NCBI GenBank assembly: GCA_900471485.1
Contig: UCEU01000022.1
Location: forward strand, 1 to 64,000
Direction: 5' to 3'
DNA: 64,000 nt
From: Hyphomicrobiales bacterium
Lineage (GTDB): Bacteria > Pseudomonadota > Alphaproteobacteria > Rhizobiales > Rhizobiaceae
How positions within the stretch are numbered: the stretch's first letter is position 1; each line of letters begins with the position of its first letter. Made by a program: the position numbers and the translations under genes. Shown piece by piece: positions 17,801 to 28,535 of this stretch. Below the pieces are notes generated by a model. It made no database searches, had not been told where the DNA came from, and worked only from the letters and a program-made list of their open reading frames with translations.

Positions 17801-17861
17801 GGGGATGTTTATCCCGCGCAGCGACACCGCCAACGCGTCCCATACCTCCAAAAAATCTGAA

Positions 17862-18242
17862 CTAAGCCGGCCGAACCTCGATGGAATCGACACGATCCGG
17901 ATAGAAGGCGAGATAGCCCTTGATGGCGCTGACCGCGTCGTGCGGGGTCTCGTAGGTCCAGACGGCATTCGCCCCGCGTTCACCACCCGATACGATGCTG
18001 AAATAGGACGCCTCCCCCTTGTACGGGCAGTGGCTGTGATGATCGGTGCGTGCCAGTTGCGTCATGTCCACGTCGTCGCGCGGAATATACTGAACGGCCG
18101 GATAGGACGCTTCCTTGAGCGTCAGCGCGGCCCGGCTATCGGCGAGAATCCGCCCATTGACCGTCACCACGACACGCCCGGGATTGGGCGTCACGGTGAT
18201 CGGATGATCGGGGCCGGGAATCTTGAAGGGCTGGCCGGACAT
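17862..18242 (-). CDS. DUF427 domain protein
   Basis: This is a 126-residue single-domain DUF427 protein. The family pattern is clear: RVVVTVNGRILADSRAALTLKEASYPAVQYIPRDDVDM, then DHHSHCPYKGEASYFS, and a C-terminal AVWTYETPHDAVSAIKGYLAFYPDRVD. The conserved tyrosines, histidines and the CPYKG segment suggest a binding pocket, but the biochemical role is not established. No signal peptide. It is followed by nothing on its strand until the terminator beyond the porin. Confidence 0.85.
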   Translation of the reverse strand: MSGQPFKIPGPDHPITVTPNPGRVVVTVNGRILADSRAALTLKEASYPAVQYIPRDDVDMTQLARTDHHSHCPYKGEASYFSIVSGGERGANAVWTYETPHDAVSAIKGYLAFYPDRVDSIEVRPA

Positions 18243-18358
18243 CGGATTCTCCTTTTCGGCGAACCAGATGGATGTAGGCCATGACGCGCCGCTTTTCAGC
18301 GGCGGACACGATTTTGTGCATCAATAAGCCTGGCTTTGCCCAGCAGGCAGCAGCGCGT

Positions 18359-18520
18359 TCAGTGAACGGTATCGGGATACAGCTCGGTCTCGAGGATCGA
18401 CAGCGCCTCTTCCAGAGACGCAACCAGGATGTCGGTAAGCTCGTCGCCACGGCTCTCGATGAACGCCGCCTTGCTGGCTTCGTCCTGCAACTCGAAAAAC
18501 CGTTCAAACTCGTTCGACAT
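18359..18520 (-). CDS. Small acidic hypothetical protein, 53 residues
   Basis: This is a short, strongly acidic, mostly helical protein starting MSNEFERFFELQDEASKAAF and ending LYPDTVH. I do not recognise it. It has clean boundaries and stands between DUF930 and DUF427 genes on the same strand. The ATG at 18520 was preferred to one 16 codons earlier because it is followed at once by the compact helical sequence. Confidence 0.5.
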   Translation of the reverse strand: MSNEFERFFELQDEASKAAFIESRGDELTDILVASLEEALSILETELYPDTVH

Positions 18521-18610
18521 TCCATTCACCTCATGTGACGCAGCTCTCATGCTGCAGTCAGCAAGCACTACGTCTCCTGTCTTGCCCGGAACTGGACTCC
18601 GCCCCGGCCG

Positions 18611-19861
18611 TCAGAATTGCGGAAAACCCCGGCTCTTCCATTGGCTCTTCGGCACCGGGTCGCCAACCTGGAACGCGAAGGACACGATCTTCGTCGCCCC
18701 CCCGTCCACCTCGCAGCGGAAACTCAGATTGTACCAGCGGCTGTTGGCGCGAAACGCCCCGCGCTTGATCTCCAGCACGTTACCCTGCTGCAGGCGATAG
18801 GAAGGCAAAAGCTCAGGCCGGTATCCCTGCGGCGAATGCCTGAGCTGTTCGCGCAGTTCCGTCGCGCAGAGCTCGGCGGCGCGCATCCCGCGCGGCATAC
18901 CGTCGATCGCGGTGCGCGCCACGGCGCCGCCCGTGTCGTTCTGCGAATAGAGCTTCTTCACCTTGATCAGCGGATCGGCCGCCGGCGTGGCCGTGGCGGC
19001 GGGGTCCGCCTTGGCCGTCTCCGTCGGCTTGGCCTGCGTGATTTCGGTTGTCACCACGCCGGTTGCATCGGCGGCCGGGCCGTTGTTTTCCTGATGCGCA
19101 TCGGCGACATCGACCTGCGGCAGGTTGATATCGTCAGGCATCGGCTTGGCCGGAGGCTTGTCATCGCCCTCGGGCTTTCCGGCCGATGCGGGATCGTCAG
19201 TAGGTTTTTCCGCGTCAGGCGCACCCGCGGGCTTGCCCGCCTCGGTCGAAGCGTCGCCATCCTCGGCCTTCCGCGGACCGCTTGCCTTGTCGCCAAATTC
19301 GAAGACGGGGCGCAGCGGCTGGATCGGTTGCGGCTTGCCCTCCTGCCCCTTCGGCTGCTCGCCGGCCTTCGCCTGTTCGGCCGGATCCGGCTTGGGCGGC
19401 TCCTCCGCCTTCTTTTCCTCCGGAGGCTTTTCCGGCGGTGGAGGCGGCGGCTTCGGAGCCTCCGGTGGCTTCTCCTCGGGCGGCTTAGGCGGTGGCGGCG
19501 GTTCGGCCTTGGCCTCCTCCTTCGGTGGTTCAGGAGGCTTTTCGTCGGCCTTCTGCTCTTCCGGCTTCGGCTCGTCGGCAGGCTTTTCCGCCGCTTTCTG
19601 CTCCTCGGGCTTTTTCTCCTCGGGCTTCGGCTCTTCCGGCACCTTCAGTGCAGCCTGTTCCTCCGGCTTCTTCTCTTCGGGCTTGGGCTCCTCCGGCGGC
19701 GGCACCAGATCGACGTTGACGGTCTCTTCCTCCGGTGTCTTCTGAGGTTCCGGCAGTTTCAGCAGGAAGGCCCCGGTCACGACGACGTGCAAAAGCACGG
19801 AGGCGAAGACGCCCCAGCCGAATGCTCCCCATCGCTTTCCCGAAACCTGCTGCATACCCAC
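18611..19861 (-). CDS. Membrane-anchored proline-rich DUF930 protein
   Basis: This 416-residue protein has one N-terminal membrane helix (about 14-35). It is followed by a very long proline/glutamate/lysine-rich stretch (about 38-290) made of repeats such as EEPKPEEKKPEEQ, then a C-terminal DUF930 domain (about 300-416) with LYSQNDTGGAVARTAI, AAELCATELREQL and two conserved cysteines. The layout resembles TonB/TolA-type periplasm-spanning proteins, with the rigid repeat bridging to a globular tip. No TonB C-terminal motif is visible, so energy transduction should not be assumed. The repeats make it prone to length variation. It stands alone on its strand. Confidence 0.8.
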   Translation of the reverse strand: MGMQQVSGKRWGAFGWGVFASVLLHVVVTGAFLLKLPEPQKTPEEETVNVDLVPPPEEPKPEEKKPEEQAALKVPEEPKPEEKKPEEQKAAEKPADEPKPEEQKADEKPPEPPKEEAKAEPPPPPKPPEEKPPEAPKPPPPPPEKPPEEKKAEEPPKPDPAEQAKAGEQPKGQEGKPQPIQPLRPVFEFGDKASGPRKAEDGDASTEAGKPAGAPDAEKPTDDPASAGKPEGDDKPPAKPMPDDINLPQVDVADAHQENNGPAADATGVVTTEITQAKPTETAKADPAATATPAADPLIKVKKLYSQNDTGGAVARTAIDGMPRGMRAAELCATELREQLRHSPQGYRPELLPSYRLQQGNVLEIKRGAFRANSRWYNLSFRCEVDGGATKIVSFAFQVGDPVPKSQWKSRGFPQF

Positions 19862-19936
19862 GCAAGATGCCCGACCACAAACTACCGATGTGGTCTTTTA
19901 AGAAGGCAGCATCAAGCCGTAAAACAAAAAAGCGCG

Positions 19937-20230
19937 CTATCCGAGCGAACCGATGATTTCCCGGTAGGCAGCCTCGGGAAACGCCTTGAGCGTCCGCGTC
20001 CGAACATTCCCGGCCATGCCCAGCGACAGCCCGAAACGCGCCATCACGGCATCATCGGGCGCCTCGCAGATCGCCACGAGATCGTGATCGCCGAGCGTCA
20101 GGAAGAAATGCTGGAAGCTGCCGCCCATCTCTCCCAAAAGCTTCTTGGAAGCGTCGAGCCGCTTGGCGGATTCCCGCACGTTGCGAATGCCCTGGTCGGT
20201 CCAGTTGATCAACACGATGTAAGTTGTCAT
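19937..20230 (-). CDS. GYD domain protein
   Basis: This is a 97-residue protein of the GYD family, recognisable by the start MTTYIVLINWTDQGIRNVRESAKRL and the central GGSFQHFFLTLGDHDLVAICEAPDD. Such proteins are small ferredoxin-like domains with no settled function. It ends 74 bp before the DUF930 start region and is separated from rpoD by a terminator. The ATG at 20230 has GGGAGGTG upstream. Confidence 0.83.
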   Translation of the reverse strand: MTTYIVLINWTDQGIRNVRESAKRLDASKKLLGEMGGSFQHFFLTLGDHDLVAICEAPDDAVMARFGLSLGMAGNVRTRTLKAFPEAAYREIIGSLG

Positions 20231-20351
20231 GGCACACCTCCCGGCGGAGGGTTTTGATCCGTGCAGACATATCGGCGAAATTTTCGCCGACGCTGCGGCG
20301 ATCCCCTCCCCATCCGGACATATTACGCCTGTTGCCACGCGCGAAAAAGCA

Positions 20352-20379
20352 AAAAGCCGGACACGAGGCCCGGCTTCTT
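20352..20379 (-). terminator. rpoD terminator
   Basis: On the minus strand AAGCCGG and CCGGCTT arms enclose a loop and run into TTTTTGCTTTTT, 27 bp after the rpoD stop. Confidence 0.75.
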
Positions 20380-20403
20380 GAATGTCTGTTGCTGTCTCGA
20401 AAC

Positions 20404-22458
<2,055 letters not shown>

Positions 22459-22889
22459 TTATATCGTCGCCTTCCTGACGCTATTCAAACTCGCTGCGAT
22501 GAACGGCATGTCATGCCGGCCCGCCGCAGACGGCCGTCTCGAATCACATGGTCCCAAATAAAGGGATGAGATTTAATGCCTGATTAACCACGATTGCCGG
22601 CGCCGGACGACAGAGATTTATTGTCACCAAATGTCTGGCCATGGTTGTGCGATCTGCCCTTGACCCAGTTCACCGTTTTCCAGTCGAACGGTGATTCCCA
22701 CATTTTTCGTTTTCGTCAAGCTTTTACAGAAAAAAAGCATCAGAAAACCCGGAAAACGCCTTATCCACAGGCTCGGCACCGCGCAAGCGATTGCCACCCT
22801 TACATAGGATGTCACCGCCAGAAGACAAGAGTGGCATGCATTCTTCGAAATGCGCCGGCCTGTCGCATATCCGCAATCGCGTGAATGCT
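22459..22889. other. rpoD upstream region
   Basis: About 430 bp between rpoD and the GFA gene. It must hold the rpoD promoter. I see no coding sequence or repeat of note. Confidence 0.5.
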
Positions 22890-23237
22890 CTATTGCGACC
22901 TGCCGTCCCAGGGCTGGATCTCGATCGCCGCGAGGTCGATCGCGGGGATGCAGCGCACGTTGATGCAGGCCATCTCCGTGCCATCGGGCATCTTCCCCTC
23001 GGCATAGGGCGCGACCCCGCATGTGGCGCAGAAGTGATGCTGGATGACATGGTGGTTGAATGTGTAGGTCGAAACGGCCTCGCGCGGCGTCTTCAGCTCG
23101 AACTTGTCGCGCGGCACGAAAGCGAGCAGCCCGCCCTTGCGCCGACAGAGCGAACAGTTGCAGTCGAGCGCCGAGGTGAACTCGCCCTCGACCGCAAAGG
23201 CGATCTTGCCGCAGTGACAGCTTCCTTCATACATCAT
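22890..23237 (-). CDS. GFA/CENP-V family zinc protein
   Basis: This is a 115-residue protein of the glutathione-dependent formaldehyde-activating (Gfa) superfamily. The zinc ligands are in CHCGKIAF, CNCSLCRRKG and FCATCGVAPY, giving the seven cysteines expected for the structural and catalytic sites. The name does not prove formaldehyde activity; most members are uncharacterised. It begins 15 bp after the tdh stop on the same strand and so is the last gene of the threonine-degradation operon here. Confidence 0.85.
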   Translation of the reverse strand: MMYEGSCHCGKIAFAVEGEFTSALDCNCSLCRRKGGLLAFVPRDKFELKTPREAVSTYTFNHHVIQHHFCATCGVAPYAEGKMPDGTEMACINVRCIPAIDLAAIEIQPWDGRSQ

Positions 23238-23252
23238 GTCATTCTCCTCCCA

Positions 23253-24287
23253 TTACCAGTCCATCACGACCTTGCCTGAGTTGCCCGACCGCATCGCCTC
23301 GAAACCCTCGCGGAAATCGTCGATGCCGATGCGGTGGGTAATCACGGGCGCAAGGTCCAGCCCGCCTTGAACGAAGGCGATCATCTTGTACCAGGTCTCG
23401 AACATCTCGCGGCCGTAGATGCCCTTCAGATTGAGCATCTTGAAGATCACCTTGTTCCAGTCGATCTCGAAGCCGGCAGGCGCTATGCCGAGAATGGCGA
23501 TCTTGCCGCCATTGTTCATCTTGTCGATCATGTCGCGAAACGCTGGGGCCGCCCCCGACATTTCCAGACCGACATCGAAACCCTCGGTCATACCGATCGA
23601 CTTCATCACGTCGGAGAGGTTCTCCTTCGATGCGTCGACGACATGATCGATGTCGAGTTTGCGCGCGAGAGCGAGCCGCTGCGGATTGATGTCTGTTATC
23701 ACGACCTTGCGCGCGCCCGACCGCTTGGCGACCAGCGCCCCCATGATGCCGATCGGCCCGGCGCCGGTCACCAGCACGTCCTCGCCGACCAGATCGAAGG
23801 ACAGTGCCGTATGCACGGCGTTGCCGAACGGATCGAAGATCGCCGCGATCTCATCGGGAATATCATCAGGGATCGGCACGACATTGGCTTCCGGAATACA
23901 GACGAACTCACCGAAGGAGCCCGGACGATTGACGCCGACGCCCAGCGTATTGCGGCACAGGTGACCGCGCCCGGCGCGACAGTTACGGCACTTGCCGCAG
24001 ACGATGTGCCCCTCGCCCGACACCCGCTCGCCGACATGATACTTTGTCACCGCCGAACCGATCTCGGCAATCACGCCGCAAAATTCATGCCCCACCACCA
24101 TCGGCACCGGAATGGTCTTCTGCGCCCACTGGTCCCAGTTCCAGATGTGCACATCGGTGCCGCAGATCGCCGATTTCCTGACCTTGATCAGCACATCGTT
24201 CGGCCCGACCTCCGGCACCGGCACCTGCTCCATCCAAAGCCCGACCTCGGACTTCGACTTCACCAGCGCCTTCATCATGTTCGACAT
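23253..24287 (-). CDS. tdh: L-threonine 3-dehydrogenase
   Basis: This 344-residue zinc-dependent medium-chain dehydrogenase oxidises L-threonine to 2-amino-3-oxobutyrate with NAD+, the first step of threonine to glycine conversion. Catalytic zinc ligands lie in CGTDVH and GHEF, the structural-zinc cysteines in [15 protein letters not shown], and the Rossmann glycine motif in [11 protein letters not shown]. It matches E. coli Tdh closely along its length. The partner kbl is in the same operon but is separated from it by a foreign-looking gene; the stop of that gene lies 1 bp before the tdh ATG. Confidence 0.95.
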   Translation of the reverse strand: MSNMMKALVKSKSEVGLWMEQVPVPEVGPNDVLIKVRKSAICGTDVHIWNWDQWAQKTIPVPMVVGHEFCGVIAEIGSAVTKYHVGERVSGEGHIVCGKCRNCRAGRGHLCRNTLGVGVNRPGSFGEFVCIPEANVVPIPDDIPDEIAAIFDPFGNAVHTALSFDLVGEDVLVTGAGPIGIMGALVAKRSGARKVVITDINPQRLALARKLDIDHVVDASKENLSDVMKSIGMTEGFDVGLEMSGAAPAFRDMIDKMNNGGKIAILGIAPAGFEIDWNKVIFKMLNLKGIYGREMFETWYKMIAFVQGGLDLAPVITHRIGIDDFREGFEAMRSGNSGKVVMDW

Positions 24288-24288
24288 A

Positions 24289-24993
24289 TCAATGCCCTTC
24301 TAAAAACTCAGCGGCTTGCACAGATACCTGTCTGAGATGCTCATTCGACCATTTTGCCCACGTGTTGAACTGGGGAGGAGCGAGACTAGGTATGACAAAG
24401 ACGCCAGTACCGTTCACATTCCAAAATCGCGGCTCGCCCGGCCCCTTTGGAGGTGCGGGCAGTTCAACTCCCATAAATTTTCCCAGCTTCCTCGCTGTAT
24501 CGCTTCCGTGGGCGATTATGACCTTGGGAGAAATTATCTTGAAAAGTGAGGCAAAGATCTCGCTTCCGCGTTCAGCCCCGTGCGTGTGTGTGTCACGCCG
24601 TAAATCCGCACTCATAGGCGTCGAGTAACAAATGACGTTGGTTTCAAGAACACCGGATATACCCTCGTTCCGTAGCAGTTCCACCAATCGATCCGTGTTT
24701 CGGCGCGTAGGCGATGCTCGCGCCACCAACCTGTCATAAAGACCCCGACACGTTTCGTTACCCCGATTGAAAAGGCAATCGATAAAATGATCGTGCGATC
24801 CAACGGCATCGACGTCGAAGCCGTTACGCTGATTTTTTCCAACGGTGAATAGATCACAATCAATTGGATTGGATAAGCTAGTCATCCAAGGTCGTGGATA
24901 CTGTCCGTTTAGCGGGCGAGTCAGGGCCCTAATCTTAGACTCCAACTGCTCCGACTTACCTACCACCTCGGCTACCTCCCTGGCACAAGTCAC
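24289..24993 (-). CDS. Uracil-DNA-glycosylase-like protein inserted in the kbl-tdh operon
   Basis: This 234-residue protein begins with GTG. It contains [40 protein letters not shown] and [18 protein letters not shown], a strand-motif order that recalls uracil-DNA-glycosylase-fold proteins. The catalytic motifs are not canonical, so an enzymatic role is uncertain. Base composition is visibly less GC-rich than kbl and tdh on either side. It starts 19 bp after kbl and its stop is 1 bp from the tdh ATG, so it is translated in the same message. In most bacteria kbl and tdh are adjacent, so this looks like an acquired gene that kept the operon intact. Confidence 0.5.
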   Translation of the reverse strand: MTCAREVAEVVGKSEQLESKIRALTRPLNGQYPRPWMTSLSNPIDCDLFTVGKNQRNGFDVDAVGSHDHFIDCLFNRGNETCRGLYDRLVARASPTRRNTDRLVELLRNEGISGVLETNVICYSTPMSADLRRDTHTHGAERGSEIFASLFKIISPKVIIAHGSDTARKLGKFMGVELPAPPKGPGEPRFWNVNGTGVFVIPSLAPPQFNTWAKWSNEHLRQVSVQAAEFLEGH

Positions 24994-25012
24994 TCAAAAA
25001 CAATTAGGCTCG

Positions 25013-26200
25013 TCAAATCACACCCAGCTCGCACCCGGCCTCGGCGAACGCCGCAATCGCCCGCTCGACATCTTCACGCGAATGCGCCGCCGACATCTGC
25101 GTGCGAATACGCGCCTGCCCCTTGGGCACCACGGGGAACGAGAAGCCGATGACATACACGCCCTTGTTCAGCATCAGCGCCGCCATGTCCTGCGCCAGCT
25201 TCGCATCACCCAGCATGACGGGGATGATCGGATGTCCCTCTCCCGCCAGCGTGAAGCCGAGCTTCGTCATCTCCGAACGAAACAGATCAGCATTCTGTGA
25301 CAACCGTTCCCGCAGCGCATCGCCATGATCGATCAGGTCGAACACCTTCAGCGACGCAGCCGCGATCACCGGCGCCAGCGTATTGGAGAACAGATAGGGC
25401 CGCGACCGCTGCCGCAGCCATTCCACCACCTCCGCCTTCGCCGACGTATAGCCGCCCGACGCGCCACCCAGCGCCTTGCCGAGCGTTCCGGTGATGATAT
25501 CCACCCGCCCCTCGACACCGCAATGCTCGGCCGAACCGCGCCCATTCTTGCCAACGAACCCAACGGCATGGCTGTCGTCCACCATGACCATCGCACCGTA
25601 CTTCTCGGCGAGATCGCAGACGCCCTGGAGATTGGCGATGATCCCGTCCATCGAAAACACGCCGTCCGTGGCGATCAGCTTGAACCGGCTGCCCTCGGCC
25701 TTCTTCAACTCCTCCTCGAGCGCCGCCATGTCGTTGTTGGCGTAGCGGAAACGCTTGGCCTTGGAGAGCCGCACGCCGTCGATGATCGAGGCATGGTTCA
25801 GCGCATCCGAGATGATCGCATCCTCTTCACCGAGCAGCGTCTCGAACAGCCCGCCATTGGCATCGAAGCAGGAGGAATAGAGGATCGTGTCGTCCATCCC
25901 GAGAAAGGACGAAATCCTGGCCTCGAGCTGCTTGTGCTCTTCCTGCGTTCCGCAGATGAAGCGCACCGAGGCCATGCCGTAGCCGTAGCGATCGAGCGCC
26001 TTCTTGCCGGCTTCCGCCAGCTCCTCATTGTCGGCAAGGCCGAGATAGTTGTTGGCGCAAAAATTCAGCACCCGCTCGCCCGAGGCAATCGCGATCTCGC
26101 CGGCCTGCTTCGAGGTAATGACCCGCTCCGCCTTGTAAAGCCCGGCCTCCTTCAGGCCGGCAAGCTCGGTGCGCAGATGGGAGAGGAAGGCCGTTTTCAT
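25013..26200 (-). CDS. kbl: Glycine C-acetyltransferase (2-amino-3-ketobutyrate CoA ligase)
   Basis: This 395-residue PLP enzyme cleaves 2-amino-3-oxobutyrate with CoA to glycine and acetyl-CoA, completing threonine breakdown begun by Tdh. It belongs to the alpha-oxoamine synthase family: the [11 protein letters not shown] start block, [10 protein letters not shown], and the Schiff-base lysine in [16 protein letters not shown]. The C-terminal [10 protein letters not shown] is also conserved. It is the first gene of the operon kbl, UDG-like gene, tdh, GFA. Confidence 0.95.
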   Translation of the reverse strand: MKTAFLSHLRTELAGLKEAGLYKAERVITSKQAGEIAIASGERVLNFCANNYLGLADNEELAEAGKKALDRYGYGMASVRFICGTQEEHKQLEARISSFLGMDDTILYSSCFDANGGLFETLLGEEDAIISDALNHASIIDGVRLSKAKRFRYANNDMAALEEELKKAEGSRFKLIATDGVFSMDGIIANLQGVCDLAEKYGAMVMVDDSHAVGFVGKNGRGSAEHCGVEGRVDIITGTLGKALGGASGGYTSAKAEVVEWLRQRSRPYLFSNTLAPVIAAASLKVFDLIDHGDALRERLSQNADLFRSEMTKLGFTLAGEGHPIIPVMLGDAKLAQDMAALMLNKGVYVIGFSFPVVPKGQARIRTQMSAAHSREDVERAIAAFAEAGCELGVI

Positions 26201-26376
26201 GAGACAATGTCGCCTGTTTGAGAGTTTCCAGTTGTCGCAGGTACCATATCACCGCGCGTCTTGTCGCAAAGAGCCTATCGCAAATGATGGCGCTTCAGTG
26301 ATGGCTTTCGCATAAAACACACCAATGGCAGAGCTTTTCGGAAGATGATAAACAGTTGCGTGAAGGGAGAGCAGTG

Positions 26377-26619
26377 ATGGCTCTTTATATCAATGATGAG
26401 GACGTCGACCGGCTTGCCAGCGAGTTCCAGGAGCTGACGAAAGCGCCGACGAAGACTGAAGCCGTTCGCCGCGCATTGGAAAATGAGCTTGCCCGAGTTC
26501 GAAAGACCGCACCGATCGAAGAAAAACTGGCCAAGGCGAAGGCGATAGCCGACGCCATGGGCAAGGGTGATCCTGAGTTTGACATGAAACGTTTCACTGA
26601 CGAAATGTGGGGCGATTGA
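26377..26619 (+). CDS. vapB: VapB-type antitoxin
   Basis: This 80-residue protein starts MALYINDEDVDRLASEF and has the Rv0623-like ribbon-helix-helix region (APTKTEAVRRALENEL), then a charged tail ending FTDEMWGD that should wrap the toxin. It would neutralise VapC and, with it, repress their own promoter. The ATG with GGGAGAGC upstream was chosen. The toxin gene begins within a few bases of its stop, the standard arrangement. Confidence 0.82.
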   Translation: MALYINDEDVDRLASEFQELTKAPTKTEAVRRALENELARVRKTAPIEEKLAKAKAIADAMGKGDPEFDMKRFTDEMWGD

Positions 26620-26621
26620 TC

Positions 26622-27053
26622 TTGTTCATCGATGCGTCGGCAATCGTCGCCATTCTCACGCGGGAAGCAGGTTACGAAGAAATCGAAGAGAGGCTTTCCG
26701 ACGCCCAGCAAGATGTCTTCCACGTATCTCCGTTGGTAAAATTCGAAGCTGTTCTCGCGCTTGCGCGCCAGAAGGCGCAGACCGCCGGTTCAAAGGCTAA
26801 GCCGTCAGCACGGATGATGGGTGAAGCGACAAAGGCGATCGACGCCTTCATCGAAGGTCTCGATATCCAAGAAATCATCATCTCAATCGAGATCGGGGAA
26901 GCCGCCATTGATGCTGCGGCGACCTACGGCAAGGTCGTTGGCCACGTCGCGAGCCTGAATTTCGGCGACTGTTACGCATACGCCTGCGCCAAGGTGCTCG
27001 GCGTCAAATTGCTTTATAAAGGCAACGACTTCATCCATACGGACCTCGCCTGA
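26622..27053 (+). CDS. vapC: VapC-type PIN-domain toxin
   Basis: This is a PIN-domain ribonuclease of about 143 residues, the toxin partner of the preceding gene. The acidic active-site residues are visible in FIDASAIV (first Asp), KFEAVLAL (Glu), FGDCYAYACAK (Asp) and KGNDF. There is no in-frame ATG at the start. The usual VapC beginning M-F-I-D-A-S is obtained from a TTG at 26622; a GTG at 26607 overlapping vapB is the alternative. It ends 4 bp before the convergent recQ fragment. Confidence 0.8.
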   Translation: MFIDASAIVAILTREAGYEEIEERLSDAQQDVFHVSPLVKFEAVLALARQKAQTAGSKAKPSARMMGEATKAIDAFIEGLDIQEIIISIEIGEAAIDAAATYGKVVGHVASLNFGDCYAYACAKVLGVKLLYKGNDFIHTDLA

Positions 27054-27057
27054 CCCC

Positions 27058-28443
27058 TCACCCATCAAACCCCAAAATCACCTCCAGAAACGCATCCCCA
27101 TACCGCTCCAGCTTCGATTGCCCGACGCCGGAGATATCGAGCATTTCCTTGTGCGTTCGCGGGCGATCGGTGGCAAACGCGATCAGCGTCGTGTCGGGGA
27201 ACACGACATAGGGCGGAACACTGAGGGAGCGGGCGATCGCGGTGCGCTCGGCGCGCAGCGCCTCGAACAGAGCATCGTCGGCCCCCGACAGAACCGAGCG
27301 CCGCTCGGCCCGCGCCACCTTCTTCGTCCGCCGCTCCGAGGCCGGGCGGTCCTTGCGGAAGAACACCTCGCGCTCGCGCTTGAAGACGGCGCGTGCGCCC
27401 TCCTCCAGCTTCAATGCCCCGAAGGCCGCGTGGTCGACACGCACCAGCCCCATGGCAAGCAACTGCCGGAACACCGATTGCCATGTACGGGCGGCAATCT
27501 CCTTGCCGGCGCCGAAGACAGGCATGCCGGTATGGCCGAAGCGCTCGGTCTTCTCGTTGACGTTGCCGATGAGGACATCGACGACGTGGCCCGTGCCGAA
27601 GCGCTCTCCGGTGCGGTAGATCGCCGCCAGCGCCTTGATCGCCTCGTCCGTGCCGTTCCACGTCTCGACCGGCTTCATGCAGGTGTCGCAACCGCCGCAA
27701 TTGCCGGCATGGCTTTCGCCGAAATGCGCAAGGATCGCCTGGCGGCGGCACGACGCCGTCTCGCAGATGGCAAGCAGCGCGTTGAGCTTGGAGCGTTCCA
27801 CCCGCTTGATGTCGTCGGCGGCATTGCCCTCGTCGATCATCCGCCCGCGCTGGATCACGTCGGCCATGCCGTAGGCCATCCAAACCTCGGAAGGAAGACC
27901 GTCGCGCCCGGCACGACCGGTCTCCTGGTAGTAGGCCTCGACGGAGCCCGGCAGGTCGAGATGGGCGACATAGCGCACGTTCGGTTTGTCGATCCCCATG
28001 CCGAAGGCGACGGTGGCGACGAGGCAGAGATTCTCTTCCTTGAGGAAGGCGTCCTGGTTGGCGTCGCGCAGCGACCGGTCCATGCCGGCGTGATAGGCGA
28101 GCGCCCGAATGCCCTGCGTATTCAGCCATTCGGCCGTATCCTCGACCTTGGCGCGCGAGAGGCAATAGACGATGCCACTGTTACCCTCGTGGCCGGAAAG
28201 GAACCGCAGGAGTTGCTGGCGCGGCTGGTCGCGCTCGACGATCTCGTAGCGGATGTTCGGCCGGTCGAAGCTGGTGGTGAAGACCTCGGCATTGTCGAGC
28301 CCCAGCCGCGCGACGATGTCCTCGCGCGTATGCGGATCGGCCGTCGCCGTCAGCGCGATGCGGGGGACGCCGGGGAAATGCTCGGCCAAACGTCCGAGCT
28401 CGCGGTATTCCGGGCGGAAATCGTGGCCCCATTGCGAAACAGC
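27058..28443 (-). pseudogene. recQ: 5'-truncated native recQ
   Basis: This is the 3' two thirds of a chromosomal RecQ DNA helicase. The reading starts inside the aromatic-rich loop ([15 protein letters not shown]) and continues through helicase motifs IV-VI ([12 protein letters not shown]), the zinc-binding cysteines ([12 protein letters not shown] to CGGCDTC), the RQC domain and the HRDC domain ([20 protein letters not shown]). Motifs I-III, including Walker A and DEAH, are absent. Homology breaks off at 28440-28446, where His-Cys of DEAHC becomes His-Ala and then unrelated sequence. The fragment cannot be a working helicase. The complete copy at 38092 is closely similar downstream of the break. 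Confidence 0.9.
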
Positions 28444-28464
28444 GTGGTTTTGGCGCAACGGCCT

Positions 28465-28496
28465 CTGATATTTATGGGATAGCCCATTGATATCAG
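28465..28496. repeat. Imperfect inverted repeat at the element's left end
   Basis: CTGATATTTATGGG and CCCATTGATATCAG (12 of 14 pairs match) are separated by 4 bp. It lies between the recombinase stop and the recQ junction, 19 bp from the junction. It may be a recombinase-binding core site or the terminator of the recombinase operon. Confidence 0.55.
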
Positions 28497-28535
28497 AAGC
28501 TTACTCGAGAATCAATACCTCCGATTTTTATTCCC

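Noticed and set aside
19040..19740. Direct repeats that could be a CRISPR or tandem DNA array
   Set aside because: They are the codon repeats of the proline/glutamate/lysine-rich linker of the DUF930 protein.
18617..20257. Long plus-strand open frame opposite the DUF930 and GYD genes
   Set aside because: It is the antisense shadow of proline-rich repeats; the leucine/arginine-rich product has no domain pattern, and real genes occupy the other strand.
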